This document shows, piece by piece, positions 26,078 to 35,009 of a stretch of DNA of 64,000 nucleotides. Under the pieces are notes generated by a model. The model was given only the letters and a program-made list of their open reading frames with translations, searched no databases and was not told the DNA's origin. Both the position numbers and the translations under genes were made by a program. The stretch is from Microbulbifer variabilis (GTDB lineage Bacteria; Pseudomonadota; Gammaproteobacteria; Pseudomonadales; Cellvibrionaceae): positions 2,835,001-2,899,000 of the forward strand of contig NZ_CP092418.1 of NCBI RefSeq assembly GCF_023716485.1, read 5' to 3'. Within the stretch, counting starts at the first letter, position 1. Each line of letters opens with the position of its first letter.

Positions 26078-27631
26078 TTATACCGTGATCTGTGCAGCCG
26101 GGCCGGCCCCGGTGATGCTGTTTAGTTGGCTAACTTGGATAGTGGCGGCACCTGGGTCTGTTACCGTCAGGCTGGTTGCGTTGGTGTCGCTGCTCTGCCC
26201 GTTTACCGTTACCCGGTAACCGCTGAAATTTTGCGATTGATCGAAGGCGGCGCGGCCACCGAGGCGCCCTACTCCGAGCCAGTTAATTACCAGCTGGCCA
26301 TTTGCTCGGTGAGTGCTGAGATTGGCCGGGGCGGACTCGGTATGGCTGGCGCCGTTAAAAGTGCTGCTGGTAACTGTCTCTTTACCACTGCCAATACTGG
26401 TGGCGCGGAAGGTCAGCGTCTGGCCGAGGTTATAGCGCTCGGTGGCAATAAAGTTCAGCGTGTTGCGTTCCAGTAATACAAAGCGCGTGCCCGCCGGGTG
26501 ATTGGCTGGCGTGGTGTCGAGGCGCCCGCGCAGGAAAAACCCGATTTCCCACAAGCCGGGGCTGATTTCTTCGGCCTCGCCAAAGCTGACGATTTCATTG
26601 CCGATCAGCGCCCTATTCTGGCGGTTTAATAGATCTGCAAGAGTGCGATTTTCCAGCGCGTCATCGCTATCGTAGAGACGCAACTGTACGCGGTTGTGAG
26701 TATCGGGGATTTCCGGCTTGTGGCTGGCAAGGCTGGTGGTGAGCTCGCCCATCACGGCCTCAATATCGGTGTTATCGGATTCGATATAGTTCTGCCCGCC
26801 GTCCAATGAGAGGGCCACTGTGGCACCGGCCCAGGCGCTATTGCTGCCGGCGAGTGCGATGTAATAGCCGAGCTGGCTATCATCACCGCTGGCAAGAATC
26901 GGCGCGTCGATAAATTCGATATACGTAGAGCCCGGTACCAGCGGCACCGGGGCCGGTGGCGCCATGGGTGCCACACCAAAGGCCTGGGACTGGTAAGCAC
27001 TTTTGCGGTCGTGAATCAGTTTGTACTTCTGCTCGCCGTTATCCAGGGAGACTTCGTCGATACGGCAGCGGTCCCCACGGAACAGCACCACATCGCCAGG
27101 GGTGAGTTTTAGATAACTATCCGGCAGGGTGATTTCAAAATCGCCGCGCTGCTCTTCGATCATCACCTTGTGCATAATCACGGCGATCTGCGCGGCCTGG
27201 TCGGTCTCTAGTACCAGCGGGGTTTCAATATTCTTTTCCCCCTCGCCACGTGTATCGATGCTGCGATCACTGGTCTGCTTACAGGTATCGATACCGCCTT
27301 CAGCATCGTAATAGTTCAGGTTTAAAACCCGCACAATTTCCTCGGGGGAGCGTCGGGTTTTCTCGTCATAGCTATCGCCGATCAAATCGTTTTCATCGAT
27401 GGTCATAACCGGCTCGGTGCCGCGCGGGGTAAACACCAATGAATCGCCCCGGTTGACCGGATCAAAAAAGAACGCCTTGGCCAGCTCCTGAATATGTTCA
27501 AACGCGGGGGCCTCGTTGCTGATCTGCATACCCGAGACATACCCCTCCAACAGGGAGGTAGCGAATTTGCCAAACGGCAGGCCGGCACGCTCGCAGATCT
27601 CTGCAACCACGGCATAGAGGGGATAAGGCAT
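26078..27631 (-). CDS. Tail hub protein, C-terminal part of a gene-transfer-agent-like megatron
   Basis: 517 residues beginning within what resembles the Phage-tail_3 hub domain (YAVVAEICERAGLPF, SLLEGYVSGMQISNEAPAFEHIQELAKAFFFDP), then the conserved ..IDENDLIGDSYDEKTRRSPEEIVRVLNLNY and LTPGDVV strands, a baseplate-like beta region (ERYNLGQTLTFRATSIG), and a fibronectin-III-like end. In most phages this is the second half of one protein of more than 1000 residues. Here the apparent N-terminal part is a separate gene at 29205-30128. Contacts the tape measure end and presents the tail tip. Confidence 0.7.
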   Translation of the reverse strand: MPYPLYAVVAEICERAGLPFGKFATSLLEGYVSGMQISNEAPAFEHIQELAKAFFFDPVNRGDSLVFTPRGTEPVMTIDENDLIGDSYDEKTRRSPEEIVRVLNLNYYDAEGGIDTCKQTSDRSIDTRGEGEKNIETPLVLETDQAAQIAVIMHKVMIEEQRGDFEITLPDSYLKLTPGDVVLFRGDRCRIDEVSLDNGEQKYKLIHDRKSAYQSQAFGVAPMAPPAPVPLVPGSTYIEFIDAPILASGDDSQLGYYIALAGSNSAWAGATVALSLDGGQNYIESDNTDIEAVMGELTTSLASHKPEIPDTHNRVQLRLYDSDDALENRTLADLLNRQNRALIGNEIVSFGEAEEISPGLWEIGFFLRGRLDTTPANHPAGTRFVLLERNTLNFIATERYNLGQTLTFRATSIGSGKETVTSSTFNGASHTESAPANLSTHRANGQLVINWLGVGRLGGRAAFDQSQNFSGYRVTVNGQSSDTNATSLTVTDPGAATIQVSQLNSITGAGPAAQITV

Positions 27632-27662
27632 AGGGATTTATTCGAAGGTTTTATTCGGGGGG

Positions 27663-28247
27663 CTAATCAGGGCTTTTGAGTAAAAACTGCAAGCGGAAAT
27701 TGCGGCTCATGCCGATTTTCACCAATCCGGGGCTGTTCACATTGCTGGCCAGCAGATACTCGCTGCCGTAGCGGTCGCGCTGGCGGCGGTGGTAAAGATT
27801 GCCGTTCTTTAAGTAGGCAAAAATCACATCGCTTGCCTGCTGCTGCAGAGGGCGCTTTTCATCCAGGGAAACCCTGGGGGTAATAATCCCTGGCCAGCTG
27901 GTGGTCACCTGCTGGGCTTGGCTGGAGTCGTACCAGTACAGCTTGGCGGTGCCGCTCTCGACGTAAGCGATCACCGGGCGCATATTCTGATCGAATGCCA
28001 GACTTACCTCGGTAATATTGGTTCCGCTAATTACCGTGCTGGCCGCCACCTGCTGGGCATCCAGCACGATGGCTTTGCCGTCATTTAATATCCGCACTCG
28101 CCAGGTCTGGTAGTCCAGACCGCGACTGGTGTCCTGTATGGCAATGCCGCCGCGCTCGTAGTCGATAATATGCCGCACCGGCAGGGCGGCGCCGCCGATA
28201 AAAGCCGTAGGTACCGCTTGGCTGGATAATTGGTTGTCCGGCAGCAT
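27663..28247 (-). CDS. Tail-tip protein of unknown type
   Basis: 194 residues with predicted beta-propeller-like repeats (VSLAFDQNMRPVIAYVESGTAKLYWYDSS, DVIFAYLKNGNLYHRRQRDRYG), a pattern seen in phage tail-tip components that display surface loops. No family name can be given. It lies between the two halves of the hub and overlaps neither; its ATG shares a base with the stop of the upstream gene. Confidence 0.55.
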   Translation of the reverse strand: MLPDNQLSSQAVPTAFIGGAALPVRHIIDYERGGIAIQDTSRGLDYQTWRVRILNDGKAIVLDAQQVAASTVISGTNITEVSLAFDQNMRPVIAYVESGTAKLYWYDSSQAQQVTTSWPGIITPRVSLDEKRPLQQQASDVIFAYLKNGNLYHRRQRDRYGSEYLLASNVNSPGLVKIGMSRNFRLQFLLKSPD

Positions 28248-29212
28248 CAGGCGCGGCCCCAGCTATGTGTCACCGCGATTTTTAAAATACGGTCGGCATC
28301 TTTGGGAATGGTGCTGCCATCCACCTGGCTGGTGAACTGGATCTGCCAGGCAGAGAAACCCAACGGCAGGGCCAGTGAGCGGATACCCCCAGCCAGATTC
28401 CAGATACTGGTACCGGCGGTAAAAACCAGTGTGGCTTGGTAAGCGTTGGCCACATAGGCTTCTGCGCTGACATTGTCCCAGCTTTGAATCGTTTCACTAT
28501 TGCCGCTGGGTATGTCATCCACTGCCCCTATAGGGCCACTGTAAGCGTGTATAATGTTGGCACTACTAAACGCCACATAACGCGCGGACTTATCAAAACT
28601 CCAACCATATTGGAAGCCATTGGGCTGCACCAGATCGATATTGGCCGCGCGTGCGATATAGTCGTAGACAACCCCTTCCAATTCAATCGTGCCGACTAAA
28701 TCCGATAGCGGTGGATAGATGCGCAACTCATAGGTGACGCTGAGGATTTCATCATCCAATACAGTCAAGGCTGTGGGGTTACCCTGGGCATCCTTGACCA
28801 GGGCGCGGCAAAACAGGCTGTTGTTGTCACTGCTGTCACCAAGGCCCAACTCTGCAATATTGCCTGCTGCAGCACCCTCGGCAAACTCGAAACGCATCCG
28901 CTTCCACACATAAGGGGTGCCACTGCTCTCGACGCCATGGGTGGTTTCCACTCGGTTACTGGTATTGGCCAGTGGCAACACCAGTGCCGTCTGCGTCTCC
29001 GCAGGCGCAGTACCGCCTGACCCCACATGGCAGTTATCGGTGATCTGGCTCAGAGAGCTATCGGCCAGCTTGTTCAGGCCCTGATTCAAAATCAGATTTT
29101 TAAACCAGTGGCCAGCGCCATTTTTATTTACGGGAATTCGCGATCCACGGGCACCGCGCTTTGATACCTCCAGGCGGAAGTGGCCGCTCATGGTGTTGCA
29201 CAGATTAATCAT
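28247..29212 (-). CDS. Tail-tip protein of unknown type
   Basis: 321 residues. The N-terminal third (HWFKNLILNQGLNKLADSSLSQITDNCHVGSG, NIAELGLG) resembles a domain common in putative tail-fibre proteins of diverse phages; the rest is beta-rich with the motif YELRIYPPLSD near residue 160. It overlaps the gene upstream by 8 bp and the one downstream by 1 bp, so it is co-translated with the hub genes. Confidence 0.55.
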   Translation of the reverse strand: MINLCNTMSGHFRLEVSKRGARGSRIPVNKNGAGHWFKNLILNQGLNKLADSSLSQITDNCHVGSGGTAPAETQTALVLPLANTSNRVETTHGVESSGTPYVWKRMRFEFAEGAAAGNIAELGLGDSSDNNSLFCRALVKDAQGNPTALTVLDDEILSVTYELRIYPPLSDLVGTIELEGVVYDYIARAANIDLVQPNGFQYGWSFDKSARYVAFSSANIIHAYSGPIGAVDDIPSGNSETIQSWDNVSAEAYVANAYQATLVFTAGTSIWNLAGGIRSLALPLGFSAWQIQFTSQVDGSTIPKDADRILKIAVTHSWGRA

Positions 29213-30128
29213 TGCTTATCTCCATTGAACCGGTGACCGCGACCAGCGCGGAACTCAACGCATCGGTTTCGCTGTAGGGAATTAACGGCATACGCAGAGA
29301 ACCGCTAATCGAAACCAGGGATGACTGCAGCGCTTCCTGCTCTTGTGTGTTGGGTGGAATTTTTAGGGAGCCGCTGACTGAGACCAGTGCAGAGTGCAGT
29401 GCCTCGGTTTCGCTGTGCGCCACTCGGGCAACCCGCATAGTGCCGCTAAGGCCGGCCAGGGTGGAACCCAATCCCTCAGCAGGAGGCTTGGCCTCGATAT
29501 TCTTGAAACGGGCAGTGGCAGAGCTAAAGGCCGGTGTCAGAGCCTCCTGGGTCTCGATGGCATAGGGCCTACTGGTGAGCACAAAACCCTCGGAGCGCTC
29601 CACCTCAAACGCATACTGCGGAATGGCGCCGCCGGTGCTGGTGAGGTTTTCGTTGTCGATCACCAGGTAACAGGTGCCGCGATAGGCGGGCACGTTGTTA
29701 ATGCCAAAGGCAGCCTGCAGTACCGCGCTGGGCATTTGCCCAAAACCACCGAGGAAAAACTCGGCCAGCTGTAAAAACGCTTGGTTATTGTCGATCTGGG
29801 TGGGGTCTGTGCTGTCACGGTCGTAAACCAATTCATTGTTGCGCCAGACCTTACAGACGCCGGTAATCGGGCCTTCGCAAATACGGATCGCATAAGTGCG
29901 GTACACCTCCTCGTTCACGACCTCGGTTTTGCCGCCGCCTTTTCCGCTTTTTTGCTTTTGTTTCTTCTTAACAATTTTTGGCGGCGTGGTGGCGATAATA
30001 TTGCCGATCACCGGCTTTACTCGCCCGAAAATAATCTGGCGCGGCACCCCCGCTTTGCTGGTCTGCAGTTGGATCTTGTCGAACTTGCGGCCCTGAATCG
30101 TAGTGGTGCCGAATATTAAAGCGCCCAT
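29205..30128 (-). CDS. Tail hub N-terminal protein with short C-terminal repeats
   Basis: 307 residues. The first 200 follow the N-terminus of gene-transfer-agent gp15-like hub proteins (GVPRQIIFGRVKPVIGNIIATTPP, a lysine-rich linker KKKQKQKSGKGGG, YRTYAIRICEGPITGVCKVWRNNELVYDRDS, GAIPQYAFEVER). From about residue 210 four or five imperfect 23-24-residue repeats follow (EALHSALVSVSGSLKIP, EALQSSLVSISGSLRMP, DALSSALVAVTGSMEI). The protein stops there rather than running into the hub domains, which are in a separate gene at 26078-27631. Confidence 0.65.
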   Translation of the reverse strand: MGALIFGTTTIQGRKFDKIQLQTSKAGVPRQIIFGRVKPVIGNIIATTPPKIVKKKQKQKSGKGGGKTEVVNEEVYRTYAIRICEGPITGVCKVWRNNELVYDRDSTDPTQIDNNQAFLQLAEFFLGGFGQMPSAVLQAAFGINNVPAYRGTCYLVIDNENLTSTGGAIPQYAFEVERSEGFVLTSRPYAIETQEALTPAFSSATARFKNIEAKPPAEGLGSTLAGLSGTMRVARVAHSETEALHSALVSVSGSLKIPPNTQEQEALQSSLVSISGSLRMPLIPYSETDALSSALVAVTGSMEISND

Positions 30129-30559
30129 GGCGAATAGACCTCCACCAGTAAGCGGCGCCAGCGGGCGTCTAATAAGTGTTCTCTGCAGTCCTGATCGGCG
30201 TGGGCATGAATTAAGGAGAAATCAGCGGAGCTTCCAAGCGGATAATCGCCAAGAAAACCCACATGGCTGGGATCGCTGCGCTGCGGACTTTTAAAAACGG
30301 CGATATCGCCCGGTTGCCATAAATCCTTGGCAATAGGCTCGCCGAAGCGCGCGCGCATTTTGCGGCGCACGCCGTCTTTCCAGGGCTCGCGGCCGTAGTG
30401 TTTTTCATCTTCGATATTCAGCCCGGCGGCGCGCAGGCTGAGCACAATCAGGCCCACGCAATCCACCGCCCAGGCGGTGCGGCCCCGGTGCCGCCAGCGC
30501 ACGTGCTTAGCCACCAGGCCTCGGGCAAAGGCCAGTGTGTCGATTCTTTGTTGTTGCAT
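30116..30559 (-). CDS. NlpC/P60-family tail peptidase
   Basis: 147 residues with the papain-like NlpC/P60 arrangement: WAVDCVGLI (Cys34), PGDIAVFKS and DPSHVGFLGDY (His99). This corresponds to gp14 of the Rhodobacter gene transfer agent and to tail-tip hydrolases that open peptidoglycan during DNA entry. It overlaps the hub gene by 13 bp and meets the DUF2163 gene at a shared base, consistent with ordered assembly of the tip. Confidence 0.85.
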   Translation of the reverse strand: MQQQRIDTLAFARGLVAKHVRWRHRGRTAWAVDCVGLIVLSLRAAGLNIEDEKHYGREPWKDGVRRKMRARFGEPIAKDLWQPGDIAVFKSPQRSDPSHVGFLGDYPLGSSADFSLIHAHADQDCREHLLDARWRRLLVEVYSPWAL

Positions 30560-31503
30560 TAGTGTCGCTGCTGGCTGGGGCCGTTGGAATTAAACGAGGA
30601 GCCACCGCCGGTACTACCGGGCACACCGGCGCCGGGGGTATCACTGGCCTGGCCAATGGGAATTAAGTTTTCACCCTTAAAATCCAGGTGATTGCTGTAC
30701 ACATCGCGACAGACAGAAAAGGTCTTGTCGCAGTCCGGGCGGATCTCCAGTTGATCCCCGTTTTCCACGGCAAATGGCAGCGGTTCGATTTGAGTAATCT
30801 GTCCTGTGGCGCTATCCACCGCCTCCACCTGATACAGACGCGAGGAGACGTTATTGCCGCTTTTCCAGCGCACCCGCCAGCGCTTGGCGGCCGTGGGCAG
30901 GCTGGCAATATTGCTGACCTGGTAAGTGACTTTGGGCTCATCCGTATTAACCGCAGTAACCGTGGCGGGCAGCCACAAAGAATCTGTATTCACACCGCAA
31001 CCGGTCTGGGAATTGGCCGGGGTCCCGAAAATTGCCCTGCAGGTGATGGAATCCACATGGCCGATACTTTGCCGCAGACGCATGGCGTAGCTGAGTAATT
31101 CCGGCATAAATACCGTATTGCTCGCGGTGCGCACCTCGCCTACATCGCCGCCATCGAGCAGCAGCGCACCCATGGATAGATCGCGGTAATTCACCAGAAC
31201 CATGGCCCACTCCGCCCCGTCCAGTTCGCCGCGTTCCGCCATCTCGACGGTAATGCCGGGCACATCGGTGCTATACAGCGAATAGCCCTCGGCGTTGTCC
31301 ACATCGAACGAGGCATCACTGGCAATAATGCTGGAATCGAAACCGTTCTGGGCGTAATAGGTGAGCCCTTCGAAATCGATATCCCGATCCAATGTTGTGG
31401 CGCCAAACTGGCGGCCATCGGCGAGGGTAATTTTTAATAAGCGGCACAACGTGGTGACGCCACTATTCAGATGGGCCTGCAGTGCTGGGGGAATATTTCT
31501 CAC
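30559..31503 (-). CDS. DUF2163 tail-tip protein (gene-transfer-agent gp13-like)
   Basis: 314 residues with an N-terminal DUF2163 (ALQAHLNSGVTTLCRLLKITLADGRQFGATTLDRDI) and the C-terminal BR0599-type region with conserved cysteines (TCRAIFG, GCGVN, CDKTFSVCRDVY). In gene transfer agents the homologous hub subunit binds an iron-sulphur cluster through such cysteines; whether this one does is inference. The tail ends in a Gly/Ser-rich linker. It overlaps the DUF2460 gene by 4 bp. Confidence 0.8.
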   Translation of the reverse strand: MRNIPPALQAHLNSGVTTLCRLLKITLADGRQFGATTLDRDIDFEGLTYYAQNGFDSSIIASDASFDVDNAEGYSLYSTDVPGITVEMAERGELDGAEWAMVLVNYRDLSMGALLLDGGDVGEVRTASNTVFMPELLSYAMRLRQSIGHVDSITCRAIFGTPANSQTGCGVNTDSLWLPATVTAVNTDEPKVTYQVSNIASLPTAAKRWRVRWKSGNNVSSRLYQVEAVDSATGQITQIEPLPFAVENGDQLEIRPDCDKTFSVCRDVYSNHLDFKGENLIPIGQASDTPGAGVPGSTGGGSSFNSNGPSQQRH

Positions 31504-32093
31504 AGACGAATCTCCAGCAGCTCCACATTGCCATTCAGTACCGGCATTCGCTGGTGGCGATTGTCGATACTGAAGCCGATTTCATCGTCTTCAAAGCGCA
31601 CCGGTACATCGAATTCCCCGCTCCAAGTAATTTCCGCACCGTTATCGGCGCTGAGCTGCACAAGGCCCGTGGTGTAGTCGATGCTGTGAGCCACCGGATT
31701 ACCATCGACAAAAATGGTTACCCGGCCGATCACCGGTTTTACAATTTTGCGCTGATAGGAAAAGGCACCGAATAAATATTTTTTTACCAGCTGGTAGCTC
31801 TCGCTATTGCCGCTGCCAAAGCCAATCAATTCACGCTCCGCTTCAAAATCGCTGGCGTCTTTAAAACGAAAACCAATCAGGGCACCCATGCAGGCATGAT
31901 GGGCGGCGACCACGATTTGATGGTCTGCATAATCCAGGTTTTTAAACAGCACCGAGTAACGGCCCAGCGGGCGCTCCCATTCGGCATTGCGGCGCTCTAC
32001 CCCGCTGCGCAATGCTTTAATTTCGGTTTTATAGCGGTGGCCGTATTCGGAGCCGTAGGCCACTTTTTCCAGCAGGCGACTTTCGTTAAACAT
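31500..32093 (-). CDS. DUF2460 distal tail protein (gene-transfer-agent gp12-like)
   Basis: 197 residues with the DUF2460 pattern: a start with ...VAYGSEYGHRYKTEIKALRSGVERRNAEW, a central IGFRFKDASDFEAE and a C-terminal FDVPVRFEDDEIGFSI. The product forms the ring between tail tube and hub. It overlaps the tape measure gene by a base (ATG within the stop region). Confidence 0.8.
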   Translation of the reverse strand: MFNESRLLEKVAYGSEYGHRYKTEIKALRSGVERRNAEWERPLGRYSVLFKNLDYADHQIVVAAHHACMGALIGFRFKDASDFEAERELIGFGSGNSESYQLVKKYLFGAFSYQRKIVKPVIGRVTIFVDGNPVAHSIDYTTGLVQLSADNGAEITWSGEFDVPVRFEDDEIGFSIDNRHQRMPVLNGNVELLEIRL

Positions 32094-34339
32094 TAAGAGC
32101 CGAGCCTCCTGCGGTTAATCCGTTGTTTACGCTCGCTCTCACGGGCGAGCTGTGTGGCAGTGCGATTATTCACCGTGCCATCGACGCGAATATTCTGTGT
32201 CATGGAAACCGGACGGCTGTAATCCCCTGCACCGCCACCACTGTGCATATCCGCCTGAATCATGGCCAGGGTGCGGTCCAGTTTTGCACTGGTTTCCGAG
32301 GTGGTCACCCGCTCGCCTTTTTGCAGCAGCCAGGTGCCGTCTTCCGGTACAGCGTCGATACCGTCGTGGGCCATACCGGTAATTTTTGCCGCGGCTAAAC
32401 CGCCGGTAACATAAACCGCACCCGCCGCCGCAGCGCCCAGCACCGGGCCCACATAGGGAATCGAAGCCATGGCTTTATAAGCGCCCATGGCGGCGTCCTG
32501 GGTGTTGGCAATTACGCTCTGCAGGGCATTGCGTTTTTTCTCATCCAGCAAGGCCCCGCCGATAGAGAGGGCCGCGCGCATATAGGCCGCCTCTTCGCCC
32601 TCCATGCCCGAGTAATAATCCGATGCCACTTGCATCAATACGCTGTAGCCATCCAGCTGTTGCTGGCGGCGCAGGTCTTCATTGGCCTGGGTGATTTCGG
32701 TCAGGCGCTCTTCGTACTGTTGCCGCAGGGATAATTCCTCTTCATCCCAAGTGGCATTGAGGTCGGCGCGCTCGCTGCGGAATTGCTCCAGCATTTGCAG
32801 CTGGGTGGAATACCAGTCCTCGAGTTCTGTACGCGCGGTTTCGATATCCTCGCCACTGCCGAGGCCGCCCAGGGTTGGACCATCTTCGGTGGCGGCGTCG
32901 GCGATACGGCCGAGAGTGCTGGCCCGCTGCTCTTCAGTGAGGCCGGCCATGGCATCGACTATGGCCAGGCGCTCGCGCATCTGATCGGTCAGTACTTCTT
33001 CGTCTGTGCGCAAATCCCGCAGTAAACCCGCATACGCTTCCTTATTGCGCTGCAGAGCCTCGGCTTCTTCCTTGGCGGTTTTAAATTCGGTGCCGAGTTC
33101 TTCGATGACTTCGTTAAAAATCAGCCAGTGATCCACCGGCGGAAGTAGCTCGCCCTCCGGGTTAGCATCAGTAACCAGGCTGGTATTTTCCACAAGCCCG
33201 GCGGGGGCCGGTGTTGAGTTACCGGCAATTTTTGAGCGCGGCTTGTAATAGGTATCGATCGCGGATTCCAGCCGCGCTAGTTCCGTTTTTAATTCTTCAT
33301 CATTCCAATATTCCACCACGCCTTTAGGGCCGAAGAAGCGCAGGCGCTGGCCAAAGTCATTGCTATCGAGCACGTCCCGAATGCGTTGAGCGTCCCGCTC
33401 CAGGCGCACAATATCGTCGGCATGGATGCCCACGGTAATTGCGGCGAATTCCTCGGCCAGGTATTGGACTGTGTTCACCGTATCGGTGACCACTTTGGAA
33501 ACTGCGGTGAAGCCTTTGATCAAACCATTGGTAAGCGCAGCGGCGGCCTTTTTGGTGGCCGGATCTTGCAATAGTTTGGTCAACTCCTGCAGGGCCGCTT
33601 TCCCCTCATTGAGCCCGCCCTCGGATTCGAGCAGATCCCCAAAGGCATTCTGGGCCTGCTTTAATGCCCCACCAAAAGTATCGGCAGCCGCCTCGGCAGC
33701 GCCACCGAATTGCTTTTCCAGCTCTTCAAGGATCAGCCCCTGCGCCTCGGCAGTGCGTCCGGATTCCACCAGCGCTTCAATGGTGCTTTTCTGCGCGTCG
33801 GTAAACTGAATACCGGTACGGCTCAAAGCTGAAATTCCCTTAATTGGATCATTCAGCGCTTTGCCGAGTTGTACTGCCGAGGAACGCAGATCCGTACCCA
33901 TGGCCACGGACATATCCAGAATCGCCGGGGTAGCCCTTTTAAATACCTCGCCTTGGATATTCGTAAAGGTGAGCAGCAACGCTTCCATTTCCATCACAGC
34001 TTCATCGCCAAAGGTGGTGAGCTGCTGCATGGTGCCGGCGAGGTTTTGCAATTCCTCCGAGGAGAGACCGGCGGCGCCCTCGGTGGATTTAAGCCGCGCT
34101 TCCAACTGACGTAAGGCGTTTTCCTGGCGGATAGTGGCCTCAATAATCTCCTTGGTGCCCACTGCCGCACCAATCGCGGCGAAGGCGGCCCCGATAGCCC
34201 GTGCGGCGGTTTGACTGCTCTTTTTAATTTCCCGCATACGTTTATTGGTATGGCGGGTGGCCTTATCCAGCCCCTTTTCAAAACCGCCCACCTTGGCGAT
34301 TAAATCCAGCGTTAATGTGCCCAGGCTTTTTTTAGACAT
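32093..34339 (-). CDS. Tail tape measure protein (lambda gpH-like)
   Basis: 748 residues. The N-terminus (LTLDLIAKVGGFEKGLDKATRHTNKRMREIKKS) and the following RQENALRQLEARLKSTEGAAGLSSEELQ ... GKALNDPIKGISALSRTGIQFTDAQ are typical of lambda-type tape measure proteins. A long helical and coiled-coil region follows, then hydrophobic Ala/Gly-rich segments (IPYVGPVLGAAAAGAVYVTGGLAAA) that would insert into the inner membrane at DNA entry. By the usual ratio of about 1.5 angstrom per residue the tail would be about 110 nm long. Starts 16 bp after the gpT-like frame. Confidence 0.9.
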   Translation of the reverse strand: MSKKSLGTLTLDLIAKVGGFEKGLDKATRHTNKRMREIKKSSQTAARAIGAAFAAIGAAVGTKEIIEATIRQENALRQLEARLKSTEGAAGLSSEELQNLAGTMQQLTTFGDEAVMEMEALLLTFTNIQGEVFKRATPAILDMSVAMGTDLRSSAVQLGKALNDPIKGISALSRTGIQFTDAQKSTIEALVESGRTAEAQGLILEELEKQFGGAAEAAADTFGGALKQAQNAFGDLLESEGGLNEGKAALQELTKLLQDPATKKAAAALTNGLIKGFTAVSKVVTDTVNTVQYLAEEFAAITVGIHADDIVRLERDAQRIRDVLDSNDFGQRLRFFGPKGVVEYWNDEELKTELARLESAIDTYYKPRSKIAGNSTPAPAGLVENTSLVTDANPEGELLPPVDHWLIFNEVIEELGTEFKTAKEEAEALQRNKEAYAGLLRDLRTDEEVLTDQMRERLAIVDAMAGLTEEQRASTLGRIADAATEDGPTLGGLGSGEDIETARTELEDWYSTQLQMLEQFRSERADLNATWDEEELSLRQQYEERLTEITQANEDLRRQQQLDGYSVLMQVASDYYSGMEGEEAAYMRAALSIGGALLDEKKRNALQSVIANTQDAAMGAYKAMASIPYVGPVLGAAAAGAVYVTGGLAAAKITGMAHDGIDAVPEDGTWLLQKGERVTTSETSAKLDRTLAMIQADMHSGGGAGDYSRPVSMTQNIRVDGTVNNRTATQLARESERKQRINRRRLGS

Positions 34340-34355
34340 AGCGATCCACTGGCCC

Positions 34356-34999
34356 CTAGGACCAGCTGTTCATCGCCTCTTGCAGCGATAGCTCTGGCTC
34401 TTCCTCGTGGGGCATAAAGTCGGTGATTTTTACGGGATTGCCTTTACCGCGATGGGTATTGGCGTAGAGGGTGGCAAGTAATGCCGACGATCTTTCGATA
34501 CGCATCCCAGGATGCAGGGAGCCGCGTTTTTTGCGGTAGAGCGCCCAGCGCTGGACCTCTTCATAGCTGAGCCGCTGCTGGGCCTCGGCGATGGTGCAGC
34601 CGCCGATACCATTCAGCACCAGCTCGTGCCAGAGTTCGTCTAGTTCACTGAGCTGGGTGTCTTTCCCAGATTATTGACCGCACCGATTTCCAGCAACAGA
34701 GCTTGGGTTAGATTCGCACTGAGCGGGCCGCGCTGCGGGTCTGCCTCACCGGTAATATCCGCCGGGGTAAACACCGGCTTGCCCTCGGCATCGACAATAC
34801 AGGCAGCGATCCGCCCTGCAATCACATCCCCCTCACCACGCAGCGCAGTCACATCACTGACGGCGCTGTGATAAGAGAGTCGGCGGACATAAACGGTTGC
34901 CGACAACTCCTGTTCACCCTGCTTCCAGGTAATGGAACGCTTCACAGGCGCACCGGAAAAAGCCCCCTGCTGCTGCAGGGATTCGATGGATAATTCCAT
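34356..34999 (-). CDS. Tail assembly chaperone gpGT-like, made by -1 frameshift
   Basis: The gpG-like frame (from 34999) can pass into the overlapping T-like frame at the slippery heptamer at 34661-34667. This would give a 214-residue fusion: 113 residues of G, then DTQLSELDELWHELVLNG and the rest to 34356. In lambda the same arrangement yields gpGT, which recruits tail tube subunits to the tape measure protein. The T part is basic (WALYRKKRGSLH) with an acidic end. The T frame has no ribosome site of its own, which supports the frameshift reading. Confidence 0.75.
34640..34999 (-). CDS. Tail assembly chaperone gpG-like
   Basis: 119 residues from the ATG at 34999 (AAGAGAGC ribosome site), between the tail tube and tape measure genes where lambda gpG lies. 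The longer frame back to 35158 overlaps the tube gene and is not needed. Content: IESLQQQGAFSGAPVKRSITWKQGEQELSATVYVRRLSY, a compact beta domain of tail chaperones. A fraction of ribosomes should shift near its end into the T-like frame. Confidence 0.75.
   Translation of the reverse strand: MELSIESLQQQGAFSGAPVKRSITWKQGEQELSATVYVRRLSYHSAVSDVTALRGEGDVIAGRIAACIVDAEGKPVFTPADITGEADPQRGPLSANLTQALLLEIGAVNNLGKTPSSVN
34661..34667 (-). promoter_or_regulatory. Programmed -1 frameshift site GGGAAAG
   Basis: On the minus strand the zero-frame reading is G GGA AAG, the same heptamer and phase as the lambda G/T slippery site. Stop of the zero frame is 18 bases further on. Confidence 0.8.
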
Positions 35000-35009
35000 G
35001 ATTGCTCTC

